Of a stretch of DNA of 64,000 bases, positions 61,326 to 64,000 are shown in pieces. Source of the DNA: Methylomusa anaerophila (lineage in GTDB: Bacteria > Bacillota > Negativicutes > Sporomusales > Sporomusaceae); the NCBI RefSeq assembly GCF_003966895.1, contig NZ_AP018449.1:69424-133423 (forward strand). The letters are read 5' to 3'. The notes beneath the pieces are model-generated. The model searched no databases, had not been told where the DNA came from, and saw only the letters and a program-made list of their open reading frames with translations. Positions within the stretch are counted from its first letter, which is position 1. Each line of letters opens with the position of its first letter. A program made the position numbers and the translations under genes.

Positions 61326-62261
61326 TCATTTTAGGATACAAGCCCAGCCTACTTGTTCGTCTCCCTGCCATGCTGGTTTTTCATGCCGGCAACTTGGCTG
61401 CGCATACATACACCGCGGTTGAAATTCGCAGCCGGAATGGTCTTGAAGCCGCTCTATATCAAAAAATTTCCTATCCCTGTCAAGTCCCAGCAACAACCGG
61501 GTATAGGGATGCTTAGGCTGAGAGTAAATTATATGAGCTGCTCCGGTTTCTACCAGGCTGCCTCTGTACATGACGACCAGCCGGTCTGCATACCGCCCAA
61601 CCAACGGCAAATCATGGGCAATCAAAAGAACGGCCATGGCCCTGTCCTTCTGTTGGCGGGTGATTTCATCCAGCAGCTCACCGCGCATTCTGGCATCTAC
61701 CGCTGTTGTCGGCTCATCGGCCAACAGCAAGAATGGGCTCAGGGCAACAGCCATAGCCAATAAAACCCGCTGGCACATGCCGCCGCTTAGCTCATGGGAA
61801 TAAGCATGTAAAACCCGGTCAATATCTCCCATCTTCACCTGCCGGAGAATATCGTAACTCATGTCATATGCCTGACGCGAATCAACACCCAGGCGCAACC
61901 GGAAGATTTCTCCCAATTGGGACGCGATGGACCGGACAGGATTTAACGCTGCCACAGGCTGCTGGGGCACAAAGCCGATATGCGCACCGCGCACCTTCGT
62001 CATAGCGGCGTCGTCCAGGTGTTCAAGCCGCCGGTCCTGAAACCTGATACTACCGCCAGTCTGTTTACCATTGGCCGGCAGCAGCCGCAAAATCGCCCGT
62101 GCAAGACTGCTCTTGCCGCTGCCGCTCTCGCCGATAACACCTACAAATTCTCCGGGACTAACGGTAAGATTTAGCCGGTTTACGGCAATTACCTGCCTGG
62201 CTGCCGTCCGATAGCAAACAGACAGATCATTGACGTTAAGTAATGTACTGCTACTGTACAT
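61326..62261 (-). CDS. Opp/Dpp/Nik-type ABC ATPase (OppD/NikD-like)
   Basis: 311 residues; the ATG lies 11 bp inside the SBP gene. Walker A GESGSGKSS, signature LSGGMCQR, Walker B LLLADEPTTA, H-loop LIAHDLP, C-terminal HPYTRLLL and Cys tail CEFQPRCMYAQPSC. Normal OppD length. Confidence 0.92.
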   Translation of the reverse strand: MYSSSTLLNVNDLSVCYRTAARQVIAVNRLNLTVSPGEFVGVIGESGSGKSSLARAILRLLPANGKQTGGSIRFQDRRLEHLDDAAMTKVRGAHIGFVPQQPVAALNPVRSIASQLGEIFRLRLGVDSRQAYDMSYDILRQVKMGDIDRVLHAYSHELSGGMCQRVLLAMAVALSPFLLLADEPTTAVDARMRGELLDEITRQQKDRAMAVLLIAHDLPLVGRYADRLVVMYRGSLVETGAAHIIYSQPKHPYTRLLLGLDRDRKFFDIERLQDHSGCEFQPRCMYAQPSCRHEKPAWQGDEQVGWACILK

Positions 62262-63792
62262 AGGTTTTCTCTAAAGCCCGGTATAGTTGCCATGTGCCGA
62301 CTGAAACTTCAAAACCCATGACATTTTTCTTCATCGCCGCCATATTATTGCGATGGAATAATACGATCACCGGGACCTGTTCGCAAATCAGTTCCTGTAT
62401 TTTATGGTGAAGGTTCAAACGTTCCCTGCTGTCGGCGGTGAGAAACAACCGGTCAATTGTTTTGGTTATTTCCGGTGCCGTTAACACGCTATAGGCAGCC
62501 TGGGGGTGATAATAACCCTGCAGATAATGGGACGATGGCTCGTCATGGGGAATATAGGACTGACTAACCATGATCAAATCATAGTTTTTATTTTTCAGTG
62601 CATCCATTAAGGCTGCCTCTTCCAGCGGCACAAGCACGGCAGCAATACCTGCATCCTTGAGGCCGCTCTGCACCGCACCGGCCAAAAGACTGTCTTCAGC
62701 ATTCTTTGCCCCGAATACAATTCGCAGCCGCAGAGGGTTGCCGTCTTTCACCTGCAATCCGTTGGGGCCGGCATGCCAGCCTGCTTCTTTCAGATATTCT
62801 TTGGCTTTATTTAAGTCATAAGGCAACACGGCATCCTGGGGCATGACATACTGTCCGTAGACAGGAGAAAAGAAAGTTCGCCCGGGTTCTGCGTTATCGC
62901 CTAGCAGTCCCGGTATCATTTCTTTTATATTCAAACTGTGGGCCACAGCCTTTCTTACCGGTAAATCAGTCAGCGCCGGCGAATTTATGTTTAAGAACAT
63001 AATCTCGGACGTTTGCCCCAGGCGTTTTTTAATGCTAAACTTGTTATTTTGGGCTATCCGGGTTGCTGCAGTCAGCGACTGCCGCAGACTGATAAAATCC
63101 ACCGTGCCGGCTTCCAGGGCCATCGCTCTGGCGTCCGGGTCGCGAATTACTTTAAATACCAGTTTTTCTGTTTTAGGTATTCCGCCCCAGTATTTGGTAT
63201 TCCGTTGCATAACAAAATCCTGGTCTTTGTTCCATGATTCCAATACATACGGGCCTGTCCCAATCGCCTTAACAACTTTTCCGGTTGCATCCAAGGCAGC
63301 GGGGCTAATAATTGAGAGAGAAGGAACGGCTAAGTCGGACGCGAAGGTAAAGCATGGATTTTTCATCAGAAAAACGACTGTTGAATCGTCCGGCGCCTTT
63401 ACTTCGGCAACATTATACAGCCATGATTTTGCTGACCCATTTCGCAACATGTCCATGTTTTGTTTTACGATTTGCGCGTTAAGGGGTGTGCCGTCATGAA
63501 AAACAACGCCTTGACGTAGGTAAAATGTCCAGGTCTTGCCATCCGGGGCCATTTCCCATTTCTCGGCCAAAGCCGGCGTCAGTTTGAAATCAGCGTCCAG
63601 TTCAACTAAGGAATTATAAATTAATGTCCGGATAAAAGGCGACATGTCTGTTCCAGGATCATAGCCGCCCAAATCGGTGTTTTCGCCTATTACAATCTGC
63701 TGAACCGTCCGCGGTTCGCTACTGCTGCAGCCTGTAAGAATCATGCTCCCGAATAGAACCACACTCAGAAAACAACATATTGTTTTTTTCAT
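62251..63792 (-). CDS. Solute-binding lipoprotein, family 5 (peptide/nickel)
   Basis: 513 residues; lipoprotein signal ending SMILTGC (Cys about residue 22). SBP_bac_5 features: ALAEKWEMAPDGKTWTFYLR, AIGTGPYVLESWNKDQD, FKVIRDPDARAMALEAG. It resembles the SBP at 20.0-21.6 kb in several segments (ISPAALDATGK; FKVI.D..ARA.AL..G). It lies between a permease and the two ATPases. Confidence 0.92.
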   Translation of the reverse strand: MKKTICCFLSVVLFGSMILTGCSSSEPRTVQQIVIGENTDLGGYDPGTDMSPFIRTLIYNSLVELDADFKLTPALAEKWEMAPDGKTWTFYLRQGVVFHDGTPLNAQIVKQNMDMLRNGSAKSWLYNVAEVKAPDDSTVVFLMKNPCFTFASDLAVPSLSIISPAALDATGKVVKAIGTGPYVLESWNKDQDFVMQRNTKYWGGIPKTEKLVFKVIRDPDARAMALEAGTVDFISLRQSLTAATRIAQNNKFSIKKRLGQTSEIMFLNINSPALTDLPVRKAVAHSLNIKEMIPGLLGDNAEPGRTFFSPVYGQYVMPQDAVLPYDLNKAKEYLKEAGWHAGPNGLQVKDGNPLRLRIVFGAKNAEDSLLAGAVQSGLKDAGIAAVLVPLEEAALMDALKNKNYDLIMVSQSYIPHDEPSSHYLQGYYHPQAAYSVLTAPEITKTIDRLFLTADSRERLNLHHKIQELICEQVPVIVLFHRNNMAAMKKNVMGFEVSVGTWQLYRALEKTYVQ

Positions 63793-63828
63793 CGCTGTTG
63801 TTAACCCCTTTCTCTCATAAACCGGACC

Positions 63829-64000
63829 TTAACCATTTTTCTCAGTTTGCTGGCCCAGCATTTCGCCGAAAACCTGCAGGCTCAGTACGATCCCCATAAT
63901 TGCCAATCCAGGCCATAACATTAAATGCGGGGCAGTCTGCATATAGGCTTTGCCGTCGCTGAGCATTGCCCCCCATTCCGGCACAGGCGGCTGAGCACCT
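63829..64000 (-). CDS. Opp/Dpp-type ABC permease (DppC-like), C-terminal part
   Basis: Last 56 residues of a DppC-type permease, cut by the window edge: GAQPPVPEWGAMLSDGKAY...LMLWPGLAIMGIVLSLQVFGEMLG then TAA. The segment QPP(I/V)P(D/E)WG(A/V)MLSD matches the permease at 23.4-24.4 kb closely. It belongs to the fourth importer; a DppB gene is expected further on. It was translated directly from the sequence. Confidence 0.88.
   Translation of the reverse strand, partial: GAQPPVPEWGAMLSDGKAYMQTAPHLMLWPGLAIMGIVLSLQVFGEMLGQQTEKNG

Noticed and set aside
1..64000. CRISPR array, tRNA or rRNA genes
   Set aside because: No regularly spaced repeats, tRNA-like cloverleaf or rRNA-like sequence was noticed on either strand.

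Overview
The window looks like part of the chromosome of an anaerobic, double-membraned Firmicute (Negativicutes, Sporomusa/Pelosinus-like). That placement is inferred from three things: ExbB-ExbD-TonB plus a TonB-dependent outer-membrane receptor, Firmicute-style strong Shine-Dalgarno sites and TTG starts, and an oxygen-sensitive-type 2-hydroxyacyl-CoA dehydratase activase. No rRNA, tRNA or CRISPR array was found.

Left arm (1-10 kb, minus strand): an operon exbB-exbD-tonB-TPR lipid/periplasmic protein-ECF substrate-binding fusion-ECF double ATPase-ECF T component-Mg/Co-chelatase ATPase (cut by the window edge). A group II intron with its reverse transcriptase sits antisense in the leader of exbB, and its maturase C-terminal endonuclease region is frameshifted. 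The operon's sigma-A promoter lies about 2.7 kb upstream of exbB, on the far side of the intron.

Middle (10-31.7 kb): three complete peptide/nickel-type (Opp/Dpp/Nik) ABC importers. The first shares an operon with a SAM methyltransferase and a pair of fused permease-ATPase ABC half-transporters. The second (minus) and third (plus) diverge from an 800-bp regulatory region holding promoters, inverted repeats and a promoter-terminator leader. A 141-bp MITE-like element with 17-bp perfect terminal inverted repeats and a 9-bp target duplication sits upstream of the first operon.

Right (31.8-60.3 kb): a TonB-dependent receptor, then a large minus-strand biosynthetic operon reading serine acetyltransferase, PKS (KS-degenerate AT-KR-ACP-KS-ACP), NRPS (docking-Cy-A-PCP-Cy-A-PCP-TE, both A domains with a cysteine code), type II thioesterase, a 1401-residue double-ASKHA activase, two ABC half-transporters, a second SAM methyltransferase and a small protein. 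A YbtA/PchR-like AraC regulator diverges from it. The right edge holds a fourth, partial Opp-type importer.

Together this reads as a metal-acquisition island. The PKS-NRPS would make an acyl-bis(thiazoline) metallophore (cysteine supplied with help from the serine acetyltransferase), the TonB receptor with ExbBD-TonB would recover it through the outer membrane, ABC half-transporter pairs and Opp-type importers would carry it or the metal through the inner membrane, and the AraC protein would sense it. The embedded activase is the feature without an obvious precedent in thiazoline metallophore clusters. No product or metal can be assigned from sequence alone.
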